From Rhipidocladum racemiflorum (taxonomy: Eukaryota > Streptophyta > Magnoliopsida > Poales > Poaceae), in assembly GCA_036346355.1 (NCBI GenBank), contig CM070588.1:17717914-17781913 (forward strand): 64,000 nt of DNA. Reading direction: 5' to 3'. Below, in pieces: positions 1-10,589 of the stretch. The position numbers and the translations under genes are program-made. How positions within the stretch are numbered: position 1 is the first letter of the stretch; each line of letters begins with the position of its first letter. The notes beneath the pieces were generated by a model. It made no database searches and was not told the DNA's origin. It worked only from the letters and a program-made list of their open reading frames with translations.

Positions 1-107
1 CTTCTAGTCAGACGAAACAGCAAGTGCTAACGCATCAAGAGACAGAAGGGCAAAACGCCAAACAAAAATTCACATTCATTCCCGACCGAAGAAGCTTGCA
101 CTTACGT

Positions 108-1187
108 CTATACAGGACCTAAGTCCAAATTTTTGGCCGAAGCCTCTGAGACACTCTCAACTTCCCTCAGAAGAACAACGGCCTGCTCATCATCCACAGT
201 GCAGGCAAAACCCTCCTTGACGGCTTCAAGCTCCACTCGGGGATAAAAAGACTTCACAATCGCCAGCGCTTGATTGGAGCTCGTGATCGCTCTTTCCTAC
301 ACATGGGCCCTAAGCCTCTCTAGGGCTGCTCGCAAGCGCTGAAGAGCCTGGTCCCCGCTGCTCAGATCGCAAGGGTGCAGGAAGGCCAATACTGATGCAG
401 AAGCTTGTTGGAAGGTTGAACATAGTGCATCAGCTCGCTGAACCCTCCCTTCAAGGTTGTCAAATTATGCTTGCGCCCTCCTCCGATGCTCTGCACACAG
501 AGCGGGTCAACGGCCCCGGACATCCCATAACCCGACAAAGCAAGAGGACAAGGACCAGAGGCGAACCTTCGAGCTCCCCCGACAACCTCTCTTGCTCAGC
601 TTTAGTCCGGCACCCGCGGGCCTCCGCCCCTTGGAGTCTCTCCTCTGAAGCATGGAGCTGCACCTCCAACGCCTTACGACGTTCCTCCGAGGCCATGAGC
701 TGGTCCTGGAGTTTCGCATAAGTGGCGTCCCTAACCAAGAAGACTAGACAAAAGTCAAAGATGGAAGCAAGAAGACGGTGAGAGTTAGTCACCCAGCAAG
801 AAAACTCGCCTCAGAGGGAACCTGACAAATCCAGCTTCTCCAGGCGCAGAGACTGAACCTCGTCGTGAAGCTGTTGCAGCTCCTGGGAACAGTCGTTCTG
901 AACCTCCACCAACTCATCCCTGTGCTCCTGGCTTGACTTGACGGAAGGAAGGACACGACGCAAGAAGTTTGTCTTCTTCCTCAGGCGGCCCCCTAGGGAC
1001 TAAGGGCGGCGGAAGAAAAGTGAACAAGCGCCTCGGGGAAAGCAAAAGAATAAAAGAAAAGCTACGAGTCTACCTGGATTAGCCGGGAACACCGGACGGA
1101 GTACTCGTGGAGGTCATCTATCTCCTGCTCCTCAGCAGCATCATCGAAGGTATCCCACTCTTCCTCCTCACTGTCCCAAGTACCCAG
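108..1187 (-). pseudogene. Remnant of an intron-containing coiled-coil protein, probably retroelement-derived
   Basis: Read on the minus strand this stretch looks like three exons: an acidic segment (from about 1187 down to 1074, rich in E and D), a segment from about 1000 to 822, and a long one from 730 to a TAG at 108-110. GT-like donors sit at 1072-1073 and 820-821 and an AG acceptor at 731-732, although the phases I tried across the second intron do not match exactly. The product would be mostly helical, with repeated Glu/Arg/Leu/Ala typical of a coiled coil, followed by a domain containing SFYPRVELEAVKEGF. One in-frame TAG lies in the last exon near 300. Such coiled-coil proteins accompany plant Ty3/gypsy-type transposon-domain proteins, but I recognise only the style, not a named family. 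Bases 1-107 show nothing further. The piece is cut by the window edge. Confidence 0.4.
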
Positions 1188-1188
1188 C

Positions 1189-1487
1189 TGTGACACCCCA
1201 ATTTTTGCTTTTCATGTATTTAAATGAAATTTGGCATTTTTGAGAATTTTTTGGAATTTTCTGCAATTTATTTGGATTTATTTGAATTTATTCCCATTTG
1301 AAATAATTAAAGACTCAAAAGTTATAAATATAATTGTGTTGGAAATATTTTATTTGAGTCCAAAATGTCTCAAAGTATTTTCCAGAATTTTTCTGGAATT
1401 TTTCTGATTATTTTGCTATTTTTCTTTGATTATTTGAATTTCTAGAAATTATTTTAATTATTAAATCGCTGGAAAACCGAGTTGGTT
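1189..1487 (+). repeat. Gyp-D LTR, fragment 1 (5' end)
   Basis: Begins TGTGACACCCC and follows the start of the other gypsy LTRs base for base with moderate divergence (AT-rich, GAATTTATTTG-like runs). It is interrupted by Gyp-1 after the TGGTT at 1483-1487 and resumes at 20041. The sequence just upstream of 1189 has no gypsy polypurine tract, so this is either a 5' LTR or a solo LTR, not a 3' LTR. It is the most diverged gypsy LTR in the window and the host of the others. Confidence 0.85.
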
Positions 1488-1552
1488 TGTAACACCCCAA
1501 AATTTTGCTTTTCTTAAATTCATGTGTGATTTGGCACTTTGGTGAATTTTTG

Positions 1553-1565
1553 GAATTTTCTGGAA
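1553..1565 (+). promoter_or_regulatory. Heat-shock-element-like triplet in U3
   Basis: GAAttTTCtgGAA matches the three-unit plant HSE nGAAnnTTCnnGAAn exactly. The same triplet is at 16606-16618 and 58327-58339, and on the minus strand near 23703-23720 and 45650 in other LTRs. In Gyp-D the third unit is changed (GCAA, about 1262). A second cluster of TTCcaGAA/TTCtgGAA units lies about 135 bp downstream. Match is seen; heat response is inferred only. Confidence 0.45.
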
Positions 1566-2097
1566 TTTATTTGGATTTATTTGGAATTTATTTGAATTTA
1601 TTCCATTTTGAAATAATTAAAGAATTAAATTTTGCAAATAAAATTTTGTTGGAAATATTTGATTTGAGTCCCAAATACCATAAAATATTTTCCAGATTTT
1701 TTCTGGAATTTTTCTGAGTCTTTTGATATTTTGAATGAACTAAATGAATTTCTGGGAATTATTTTAAATATTAAATCGCTGGAAAATCAACTCGGGTCGA
1801 GTACTGTTCATCCGACCGAGTCAGAACCCGAGTCGGACTCGAGTCCGACCCGAGCCAACTGCCTCGACCAAACCCAGTCCTAACCCGCCTCGATCCCGAC
1901 CGTTGTATCGGAATCCAACGGCCCGGATTGGACCGTGACGGCCGAAATAAACCGGCCGGTCCGATCGTGCCAGCGATCGCGGACCGTCGATCGCGCCACG
2001 TGGACGGTTCTTCCGTCGTCGTCCCGCCAGTCCGGCCGATTCTCCGCCGCGTGCCGCCGTGGTCTCGTTAGGGTTCCGATTTGTGCGCGCATCCCGG

Positions 2098-2105
2098 TTA
2101 TTTAA
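2098..2105 (+). promoter_or_regulatory. TATA-like box of the Gyp-1 5' LTR
   Basis: TTATTTAA in GC-rich surroundings. A TATA-like match lies at the corresponding place in every gypsy LTR: CTATTTAA in Gyp-D (about 20344), CTATTTATT on the minus strand in Gyp-3 (about 45078 and 54203), GTATTTAAT on the minus strand in Gyp-2 (about 23090) and TTTAAATA in Gyp-4 (about 58848). Transcription would start about 30 bp downstream, giving a U3 of roughly 640 bp. Confidence 0.55.
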
Positions 2106-2471
2106 TGCGTGAGACATCGCCCGAGGTTGCCCTCTTCCGCGCGCACCGTGCCCCAAGCCATCTCGCCTGGCCCGTCGCCGTTTGCCCGTCTGAGCTCAGC
2201 TGGAGTTGGAATTCCGTTCGCCGCCATGATTACGCCGATTCGCCGCCCGTCACGTTTCTCTGCCGCCGTTGATCCCAGTTCCGGAATAGCCAGGTCAAGC
2301 CGCGTCGGTGAGGACCATTCACCTCGCCGGAGCACGCCCCAAACGCCGTTCGTGTGGTCACCGTCCTCAGCGCTGGCAGCCGCAAGTCCGCCGTGAAGCC
2401 ATCGCCGACCCCGAGCTCCACCAACCGTCCGATCAAGATCCAAAGGCCCAGATCGCGCCACGTCACCCTCG

Positions 2472-2477
2472 GTGAGT
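2472..2477 (+). promoter_or_regulatory. Conserved 5' splice donor inside the LTR (Gyp-1 5' copy)
   Basis: CTCG|GTGAGT. The matching position is GTGAGT at 17531 (Gyp-1 3' LTR), GTAAGT at 55931 (Gyp-D), GTAAGC at 59248 (Gyp-4), and on the minus strand GTGAGA at 53836 (Gyp-3) and GTGAGC at 22741 (Gyp-2). Flanking bases differ but the donor consensus holds in all five elements. Confidence 0.5.
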
Positions 2478-4866
2478 TTCCCCGTTGAAAATCCTAGATC
2501 TAATCCCAACCGTTAGATCTAGATCCAACGGCTTAGGTTCCGCCACGTAGCAAGAACTGCACCAGGCTAGATTGGATCTGGACCGTTGGATCAAGATCCA
2601 ACGGCCCACGATCGGCCACGTGCGCCCCAAGCACATGAGGCCCAAACCCAATCCTAGCCGTTGGATTTCAAACCAACGGCCACGATCGTGCCACGTGTCC
2701 AGGGAGCCGAACCGCCGCGCCACGCGGGCGTACGCGTGGGTCACTGACACGCCGGGCCCGCGTGTCAGCGACCGCACCGTGACGTCACCCATGACGTCAC
2801 AAATCCCACCGTCGACGCGTGGTCGAGCCTGAGCCCCGCTGACGTCAACAATGACGTCACCCGAGGGGGACCCACATGTCAGTGACACGTGGAGCCGTGG
2901 ACCGAGTCCATGGTAGACCCGAGCCGAGCGTGGACCAAGTCCATGGACCGGCTGACGTCAGCCAACCAATCAGAGGCTGACACGTGTCCAGGCTGACGCA
3001 ATAATTAATTTCCAAAAAAGAAAATGATTTATTAATTCAAAATAATGATTTCAGATTTTGTTTCAAACTTCAAACGCTTATAACTTTTGCGTTTCAACTC
3101 CGATTTGAGTGATTCAAATTTCTAAATTTGTATAAATTGAGACCTACCTAAATATGAATTTTATTTAATTTTTGGACTAAATTTTTTCTCTGTAAAATTA
3201 TTTAATTAATTATTTAAACTTTAAATAATCATAACTTTTGCGTTTTAACTCCAAATTTGACGATTCCAGTTTCTAAAAATTCATAAAATTATGTTCTCTC
3301 TGTTTATGGATTTTATTTGGATGATTGGATACTTTTTGCCTATTGTTTATTCGTGTATTTGCTATTTGCACGATTTACGAGTAGACGTTGAAGTCTTAGG
3401 AAGGATTCGAAGGAGAAGTGTTGACTCAGGATCCAACTCAAGACCAAGAACAAGTACTTTTTGAAGGCAAGTTGTGCTTTGACCATGTTGATCCTATTTC
3501 GAAATCTATTTTGATTCAACCTATTGCATGCTAGTTCAATTAGAAAAATACTTTATTTAAATATGGGGGTTAGATAAATACCAATTTCTTTGTATGACAC
3601 CTTGATTATTTAAATATGTGCCATGACCCTTGTCACCCTAGTTGTGGTTTACTAGTTGGACATTATTAACTTGCCAACATGGGTTTTAGACCGTTGTAGT
3701 AAACTGCTTAGACCTGCTACGTGCTCATGACATGATTTTGGACAAACAAATGTTAATATTGACTTAATGATATATTGAACCTGTTTTGGAAAGGTATCAT
3801 GTGATGTTGATGGCACGTGGTGCATGGTAATCAAGCGGGGTTTGATAAATAGTTTTTCGGCCAGGGGCATGTGGCAAGAATAATCAGTGGGCCAGTTGTG
3901 GCCTTGGGGATGTTGATTTGCTTCTTCGGGTAGTCTTGCCCTGGTCACCCTAAGGACTTAACCTTGCAAGCCTTTGAACTGGGTCTAACGTGCAACCACA
4001 TGTCTGTAATGGGACGGACCTAGTTGATTAAGTTGCTAATAACGTACCTGTGGGACCTCAGGAGGCCAACTACACCCTTTGTGTAAGTTGTACGGGGAGC
4101 GTCATCGGGTGAGGCCAGTACCCATCTAACGGTTGATTGGCCTAAACTTCGCCTTAGCTAAGGGAAGGGTTAGTGTGCAATAACCTGGAGGACCACTTGT
4201 ATTGTTAGAAGTTTCCAAAGACTTTGTTACTGAACTCGCCTTTGTGGTGTTTGACTGTATCTTGTGGGTAAAGTGCATAACCTCTGCAGAGTGTAGAATC
4301 TATTCGAATAGCCGTGTCCGCGGTATTGGACATCGCTCGGGAATTACAGTCAAGGGTTAGATTTTCTCAAAAATAACTTGGATTTGAAAGGTTGGGTTGG
4401 ATTAATAATGATGTTGATGGAAATGTGGATTAGGATGGGAAAGATGTTTCTTAAACTCCTTGAAAAGTTATCTATGCTTTACTTATTTCTACTGCTTTCG
4501 AATCTATTTATGATACTTGTTAAATGCTGTTTTCTGCAAATATACCCTGAGCTATTCCTTTGTACCAAGCCATGCATATAGTATATTAGCCTGCATTCTG
4601 TGCATGACTTGCTGAGTACCAAGTACTCACCCTTGCCACAATACAACACCAGTTGAAGAGGAGACTACACCAGCTTTGGAGGAGGAGCTCCAAGAGGAAC
4701 CGTCTACTTAGGGAAGCGAGCCCAGTCAGTTGCCTGTGGTATACTGGATGGCGCCACGAAGTTACTTGATTTTCCGCTGCTACTATTTCTCTCTTAATAA
4801 GTTTCGCCCTGCGAGGCATACATTTGTAACTTGACCATAAGGTCGAGTAACCAGTTTGACTATTTA

Positions 4867-4872
4867 AATAAA
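4867..4872 (+). terminator. Poly(A) signal AATAAA in the Gyp-1 5' LTR
   Basis: AATAAA in TTTAAATAAAGTACTTTATT, about 155 nt after the TAG that closes the candidate LTR gene and about 130 nt before the LTR end. The same signal lies near 19905 in the 3' LTR, near 61465 in Gyp-4, and on the minus strand near 42345 and 51435 in Gyp-3. Confidence 0.55.
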
Positions 4873-5003
4873 GTACTTTATTAGTATCGAGTGGTATGAT
4901 TGTGATATTTACCGATGTTAAGACTGTGTGCACTAGCGTGTTCCTGGACTAGTGCTGAATACACAGAGGGTCCGGATTTGCAAATTCGGGGTCCCGACAG
5001 AGG

Positions 5004-5018
5004 TGGTATCAGAGCCAT
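5004..5018 (+). other. Gyp-1 primer binding site
   Basis: TGGTATCAGAGCCAT four bases after the LTR end, complementary to the 3' end of plant initiator tRNA-Met as in other chromoviruses. The match weakens after GCC. Confidence 0.9.
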
Positions 5019-5214
5019 ACTGACCGTAGGCTCAACCCTAAGCTAGAATGGTCGTAGTGAGGATAAAACCTATTTTCTAAAGCTAAAAATTTGTCAAGAT
5101 AAGAAATGACATCTCGACTTACCCCCTTCTCTCTTTCCTTGTCTCTTGCTGAATATTCCCTTACCTTGTCACGATTTAAAATTTCGAGTTCTTACGTGAG
5201 CACTCTTGTGACAG

Positions 5215-5930
5215 ATGGAGGGAGAGTTCAACTACGTCGATCTGGAGGTTGGTCACGCCGCGGAACTTTGGCATATGCTTCAGACTCTTGGAGATTTTGA
5301 GAAACCGCAATACCAAGTGGAAGTGATCAGACAAGCAGGATTGATCAAGGCTTGTGACGTGAAGATTGAGGTACCTGCTAGGAAGAAGGGCCCAGGCAAT
5401 CGCCCGATACACTGCACTGCCAGGAGGTCTACAATGCAGATGGGTATCCAAGAAGTATCACGACGAGCAATGCGGCACATTACCCGTATCTACGCCAGAG
5501 AGTTGGAGAGCACGGTGTTCCGTTATCACCCGCGCAGCAATAACCTTCTTGTCCCGAAGACGATTCAGGGTGAGATGCCATGGTTACACAGTTGGCATGA
5601 CTTGTTGTCGCCCAGGAGGATGCACTCGATGATACAAGCAAAGAGCTACAGAAGGCCCGCAAGGAGATCACGATAGAGAAGAACAGATGGCGGGAAGCTC
5701 AAGAGTATGTGTCACACCTTCTGCGAAGGATTGACGAGTTGGAGATGGCTTTATACGGACCAGAACCAGAGCAAGTACTCGAGCTACACGAGCCAGATCC
5801 GGAGGAGTCAGATCTCGATGAGGACACTGCTTCTTTGACTACCACAGATGACACGATTCTTTGGACATGGCAATCGTTTCGCGCCTATGCCGCAGCATCC
5901 GTACCCAGGCCGTGGAGGTTTTCTCGATGA
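5215..5930 (+). pseudogene. orf0 of Gyp-1: extra retroelement ORF upstream of gag (frameshifted)
   Basis: Starts at ATG 5215, about 200 nt after the PBS. Reads MEGEFNYVDL, then a domain of about 100 residues (AELWHMLQTLGDFEKP, CDVKIEVP, RRSTMQMGIQEVSRRAMRHI), then helices with heptad-like spacing (KELQKARKEI, SHLLRRIDELEMALYG), an acidic stretch (EPDPEESDLDEDTAS) and a short Gly/Pro/Arg tail. A frameshift near 5570-5640 splits the reading into two frames. The product is also present in Gyp-2 (39299-38529), Gyp-3 (51086-50371) and Gyp-4 (61817-62520). The order of predicted strands and the final helix faintly recalls a double-stranded-RNA-binding fold, which is inference only. From memory, rice RIRE3/RIRE8-type elements have an extra ORF before gag; whether this is the same protein is unchecked. 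Bases 5931-6109 are a spacer. Confidence 0.75.
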
Positions 5931-6109
5931 GTGAGCGTAGGTTCTATAGTGAGATTCCTTCGCTGAGTCGCGTCATAGAATAAAGAGTCACCTTTAGGCG
6001 TTAGACTCCAGTGTTAGTTCAATTTGGATTTTCATTGTTTGCTGAGTGTGCAGTATGTGTTGCAAGGCCCTTAGGCATTGTAAGCAACCATACCAAGTTA
6101 TTAATATCA

Positions 6110-7726
6110 TGTAGGATCGATATATACTAGTATAGCAATCAGAGGGGGGGTGAATGATTGTGCGGAAGCTAAAAACAATTTTTGATCTACTAAAAATTCA
6201 CCCCAATTCGGAACCAAATAATTGCTTCGGTTTAATGCAAAAACAGATTGACAGACATTCACTAAAACGTGAATTCCCGGAGATCCAACTGTCCAATTGA
6301 TGTCAAATTTTTACTGTAGAAACTAGATGCAATTTAGAAACTAACCCAACAAGAATTGACTCAATCGGATCTACGGATCAAAAGTTATAAGCTTCTCAAG
6401 TTGACTGTTCCAAAAGTGACGCGAATTGATTAAACCCTAATTTCGTGATTAAACAAAATCTATAAGAAATTAACCAATCAAACTTTTTAGATCAAATACT
6501 TGATGCCCTAGGAAGGTTTGGAATAGATTGAATCAAAACTATCATAGAGAGAATGAATTAATCTAGAATCAAATAGGCAGGCAACTGAACCGAGAAGGGA
6601 GATTACCAATCAAAGGATGTGAAGCTTATCATGCATCGCTTTGTGGACATCGTGCTACAGTAACTGATAATCCGCTGCTGCGTCGCCAGGAGGTGCAGGA
6701 CGAGGCTTCTTCTTCACGCATGCACCATGGCTCGGTGATTGCTGCTTGCATGCAAATAGTTGGCGACTTCTTCTTTTCAATTTAGCCTCCACGTGAAACC
6801 TGCTCCTACACGTCTCCTGACTCTAGCCTTCAAGCGCTCTATTGCCTTGGAGTCAAACGTTTCACGTTGCTTTTGGAAACTCAAACGCCGATCACGGACT
6901 TCCTTTTTCTTTTGTGCACGCTTGTTTGAGTATCGCTGCGTCGACCGCTGCAGGCAACAAAGCATGCTACTGCCTGTTCGATCGCACGCGGCCCAGCAAG
7001 CACACGCGCATGAACCGCTCGCACAGCACAGCCACCTCGGTTTCTTGAGCCGCCGGAAGGTCTCGCCTAGATTTTTTCTTTCTCACCGCACGGCCAAAAC
7101 ACACGGTTTGTAAAGATTTTTTATTTCTTTGTGTCTAACAGTACTCCAAACAAAAGAGTACAAACCCTAATCTCCAAGCATACAATAAACAGGGGACACC
7201 TCCCCCTATTTATAAGAAAACCCTAGAAGAGTTCGCATGCATGTCCACTTGGTCCAACATGGCCCAATACATGCAAACTACCTCAAAACGACATAATCGC
7301 GACTGCACGCTCCCCACTCACGTGACTCACTAGCAACCACGTGCACCGTTCTCTAGTCCGAACGCCCCGCATGACATCCTCGACCACCAAGACCTCGATT
7401 CCTTCCTGAACCTAGTCCCGAACCTCAGTTCCTCCATGAACCTAGTTCCGGTCCCGTCACCGACCACGTTCGACCTCAAGCAACACCTGCACATGAACAA
7501 ACACACAACCGTGTACGAGCACAAGTCCACGACTTGACTCAAGATCAATCCATGCAACCACTCACACGAGCGCATTGCATCAAGCAAAACCACTACCATG
7601 CTATCACAAGCATATCCAATAATTATCTGAAACAGCACATGCACATGCACCACACATGTCATAAGCACAACCACTTTGCAATACCAAAATCATTATTAAG
7701 CCAATTTTTCATCACATGATTTCACA
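6110..7726 (-). repeat. Cop-1 3' LTR (left on this strand)
   Basis: TGTAGGATCG...ATTTCACA on the + strand, so TGTGAAATC...GATCCTACA in element sense. It is almost identical to 11635-13248 except for patches (6630-6680, 6870-7010) where short indels and swaps cluster around CTG, CAG and CCG. A minus-strand TATA (CTTATAAATAG, 7206-7215) and AATAAA (about 7120) are present. Confidence 0.93.
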
Positions 7727-8800
7727 ATCTCCCCCTTGATGAAAATATTGGCAACACTACTTAGAACTGAACATTGGCATTCACCTCACAAGAAAATTTT
7801 TTGAAATAAAAAGTTTAAAATCAAAAGCCAAAGTGAAAAACACAAAATCTCCCCCTTTGACAAATATACAAAGTGAAAAACTCCCCCTTGGTGAATAATA
7901 AAAACTCTCCCCTTAAGAAGAAAAATATGTGTGTGAATGTGCAATGTGCCCAAAATTCTCCCCCTTTGACAATGAATTCATCAAGAATATAAAAGAGAGA
8001 ATAAAATCTTTTTGTTGTTTTTTTTGTTTTGCCATTTTTTTTTGTAATGAGCATTATAAGTCATCAACAAATGTAACATCTTCCAAGTCATGCTATCAAA
8101 AGTACTTGCACCCTCAAATCTACACATAAACAATGTAGAGTAAGCACAACTAGAAATCAAGTACTATTAACGAATTTTTTTGCATGGCATGATCTCCCTT
8201 TTCTCAACTATCTCAAAACCTGAAAACATGAATTTTTGTGCACTTCTTTGGTGCTTGAAAAGCTGATTTATTTATGATTGCAACAAAATATAAAATTGCA
8301 AGGAATTATATGCACCGTCAGCCTTACTTTTCAACCATGCCAAGCAATGAGCTTAAGGTTTCATGGTTTCGGTCATACACAACCTCTTCCAAGTTCATAT
8401 CAGAGTGCAATGATAAGGCCTGAAAGAGGAAGTGCGACAGTGCATAACCTTGATCTTGCATCTATCAAAAATCACTTTTTGAGCTTTTAGCTCTTTAACC
8501 TTGAAAACTTTCACATTGAGCATCTTTTTGAGCAGGATCAAGATAGTCAAGAAAGTTCAACCATGACAAGATTTAATTCAAGTTTTCATTCCATTTAAAT
8601 AGTCATGTCATAAACTACACCATATATGCATAAAGATGAAGTTACAAAGACTTTGTAGCATAGACATGGCTTCAAATCACATATGTGTATTAAATATAAT
8701 GCTCAATACTTTTTTATTTTTCCTTTTTAATTTTTTATTTAAGAAAAAGAAAGAAGAAAGTGTAAACAAAGAATCACAAAGTTTTCACAAACTCCCCCTC
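7727..8800 (-). other. Cop-1 noncoding 3' region with a PPT and repeated PPT-like tracts
   Basis: No convincing ORF. The true PPT is CAAGGGGGAGAT (minus strand, 7727-7738) against the LTR. Similar tracts recur on the minus strand at 7848-7858, 7881-7890, 7905-7917 and 7957-7968, and near 8791. The rest is AT-rich. In SIRE-type elements this interval between pol and LTR can hold an env-like ORF; none is visible here. Confidence 0.6.
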
Positions 8801-8811
8801 AAAACAAGCCC

Positions 8812-9060
8812 ATTGGATGAACAACCCCAAGTTCTCCCCGAATAAACGCAAAACGAGGAGAAGACAAAGGTTTTGTAAAAATGTCTGCCAATTGATGTTC
8901 AGTATCCACATGGTGAAGCACAATATTTCCTTTTTCTACATGATCTCGGAGAAAGTGAAATTTAATCTCGATATACCCAAGAAAGAGAACTACCTAAGAA
9001 GTGGCATGAATCAGATGTACTTTTTCTATCAATTCTACAACCTCCAAAATCAGCATCAGA
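8812..9060 (-). pseudogene. Cop-1 RNase H C-terminal remnant
   Basis: Antisense reading gives the end of copia RNase H (DHVEKGN, then a HVDTEHQLADIF-like stretch and the family's FAFIRENLELF ending), matching 33540-33690 of Cop-2. Reading frame is broken by small indels. Upstream catalytic parts of RNase H are missing. Confidence 0.6.
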
Positions 9061-9068
9061 AAAAGCTC

Positions 9069-9360
9069 TCAAACTAATGCATGAGGAAGCAGAAAGCTAA
9101 ATGCCAAAATCTTGAGTACCATAGAGATACCTGAAAATTTCGCTTGATGGTTTGTTGATGTGAAGCATGTGGGGAAGCTTGAAAGCGAGCACACAAGCAC
9201 ACAGCAAATTCCAATTATCTCATCCTCAACAACATCAGCATCTTCATAAACAAAGATACTCTCCCCCTGAACATATGCACCTTCAGCACGAGATGCACGA
9301 GTGAAGGAGAACCAAATCTTATCACCGAACATGTGACATGAGCATCCGAAATTTACTAGT
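9069..9360 (-). pseudogene. Cop-1 protease / post-integrase / RT-end deletion junction
   Basis: In one antisense frame a piece of the protease region (GDKIWFSFTRASRAE) runs directly into the region after integrase (GAYVQGESIF, acidic DADVVEDE) and then into the end of RT (CSFSSFPTCFTST). In Cop-2 these three pieces lie at about 30640, 31840 and 33100, so two deletions removed pre-integrase plus integrase and then most of RT, leaving the join in frame. The catalytic DSG is not seen. Confidence 0.6.
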
Positions 9361-9542
9361 CATATGTTCTCCTTCCTCGCTTGAGAAGCCTACATAGAAG
9401 CAGAAAGTGTCGATGTCTCTGTGATCGGGGTTAGAAATAAGATGTTTAGGAATCCAAAGATCTTGAGACACACGGACAAATAACGATAGGGCACAAAACG
9501 AGCATTCTTATGCACAAAAATTGATTTGTCTTTCTCGTGTTC

Positions 9543-9773
9543 TTAGCAACAAAAGGTGTTTGCATCACCCTCGGCACATAATGAGAAACAAAGCAAGCAC
9601 TGCCTGAAATTAGACCTAGCCTTAGCTTTTTCTTTCTTTTGTTGTTTGGCTAGTCTAAAGCAAAAATCTACTAAATGTCCATCTCTACCACAATGAGTGC
9701 AAGTGTACTTAACATGATGTTTAGCTTTAGAAGTAGAAGCAACATTTGCATTCATCATAGTAGAAGATAGCAC
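9543..9773 (-). pseudogene. Cop-1 second zinc knuckle of gag
   Basis: Antisense reading gives CTHCGRDGHLVDFC, a CX2CX4HX4C knuckle, flanked by basic residues (KQQKKEKAKARS). The matching knuckle of Cop-2 is at about 30270-30315. Two knuckles separated by a helical spacer fit the long gag of the SIRE/Maximus lineage. Confidence 0.65.
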
Positions 9774-9779
9774 TCCAAA

Positions 9780-10530
9780 GTAGACTTAAAGACAGTTTTC
9801 TTAGGCTCATTGTCAATTTCAAATTTTCCTCCTTCAAGTGCTTTAACAACAAAGTGGGAACATGTGATTTATGATGAGCATAAGAATCAAAACCTAAACC
9901 TTTATTATGAGTGCTGACTTTGATTGATCCAAAATCATGTTTAGCTTTTTCTTGCCATTAGTGAATCGCTCCAAAGAACTTTGCAAGTAATCAACTTTCT
10001 TAGCAAGAGTTAAACAATTATTGCAAGGAATATCAACCTTCCCTTTTTGCTTACTTTAAGTAGAGCATGAAAGAACCTCATGTGTGAGCAGATTATCGCT
10101 ATTTGAGAAACCCTAGCATTTGCATCTTTTAACTTCAATTCAAGAGTTGAGCATTTAGAACAAGAAGTTGAACCATGCAATTCATCGATTAGAACAGCTA
10201 GCATTTTTAACATGTTTCTCATTTTTATCATTTAGATGTACAGAAGAGCATGTTCTTTCCTAAGCAAGGTGAGCTCATTGTAAATTAAGTCACATGATTT
10301 GCAAGTATCATCATCAGGGAATCAAAGTCTTAAATCTAGTAATTTCAGCATTCAATGACTCCACAAGAATATCATGTTTCTTAATTTTTCTATCACGCTT
10401 GTCAAGCAATTTTCCAAGGCAGACAAAATGACATTGGCTAATTCATCATAAGAAGGATCTACCTCATTGAAGTCGCCTGCCGTTGCTGTCCTTCATGAAA
10501 AAGTCAAGCTGCTTTTGGCCATGAGACACA
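9780..10530 (-). pseudogene. Cop-1 gag helical spacer (decayed)
   Basis: Antisense reading, in shifting frames, follows the Cop-2 segment 29540-30250: a Lys-rich helix, CDLIYNELTLL-like text, a SSTSCSKCSTLELKLKDANA segment and a Cys pair. Small indels prevent a single frame. It probably served as a coiled-coil scaffold between the two zinc knuckles. Confidence 0.5.
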
Positions 10531-10589
10531 ATCCCGTCAACTCATGCTTGCTTGAGTTGCATTGTCCTCGCTCTCCGAATCCACATCGC

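Larger units (their letters stand above)
1900..2680 (+). repeat. Set of short inverted repeats CCGTTGGATC..GATCCAACGG
   Basis: Four copies of a ~22-bp near-perfect palindrome lie at 1900-1921, 2510-2531, 2583-2604 and 2659-2680. The arms are CCGTTGGATC and GATCCAACGG with about two central bases, interleaved with CACGTG-containing motifs. Equivalent sets occur in all gypsy LTRs of the window, and in Gyp-D (55960-56310) the bases differ while the palindromic form is mostly kept. Confidence 0.7.
1488..4999 (+). repeat. Gyp-1 5' LTR (3,512 bp)
   Basis: TG...CA ended, TGTAACACC...GTCCCGACA, matched along its length by 16541-20035. From the start it holds an AT-rich U3 with heat-shock-element-like triplets, a GC-rich stretch with CACGTG and TGACGTCA motifs and inverted repeats, a TATA-like box at 2098, a GT splice donor at 2472, an AT-rich intron-like stretch (about 3000-3380), the conserved 84-nt exon (3382-3466, carrying a local frame error), the last exon (4653-4711) and AATAAA at 4867. 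If the TATA and AATAAA are used, R is nearly 2.8 kb long, which is unusual. Confidence 0.95.

Noticed and set aside
2105..2396. ATG near the TATA box opening a Ser/Pro-rich reading frame
   Set aside because: The ATG at 2105-2107 overlaps the TATA box and would be upstream of the transcription start; the frame differs from that of the conserved exon.
4378..4581. 67-residue hydrophobic ORF repeated in several gypsy LTRs (also 19415, and minus strand 42839 and 51925)
   Set aside because: It looks like a membrane peptide, but in the older Gyp-D copy (about 58030-58130) the frame is shifted and closed early, and it would lie inside the putative LTR intron. Its recurrence follows from LTR copying.
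5004..5018. tRNA-like match at each PBS
   Set aside because: Only the complement of the tRNA 3' end is present; no tRNA gene.
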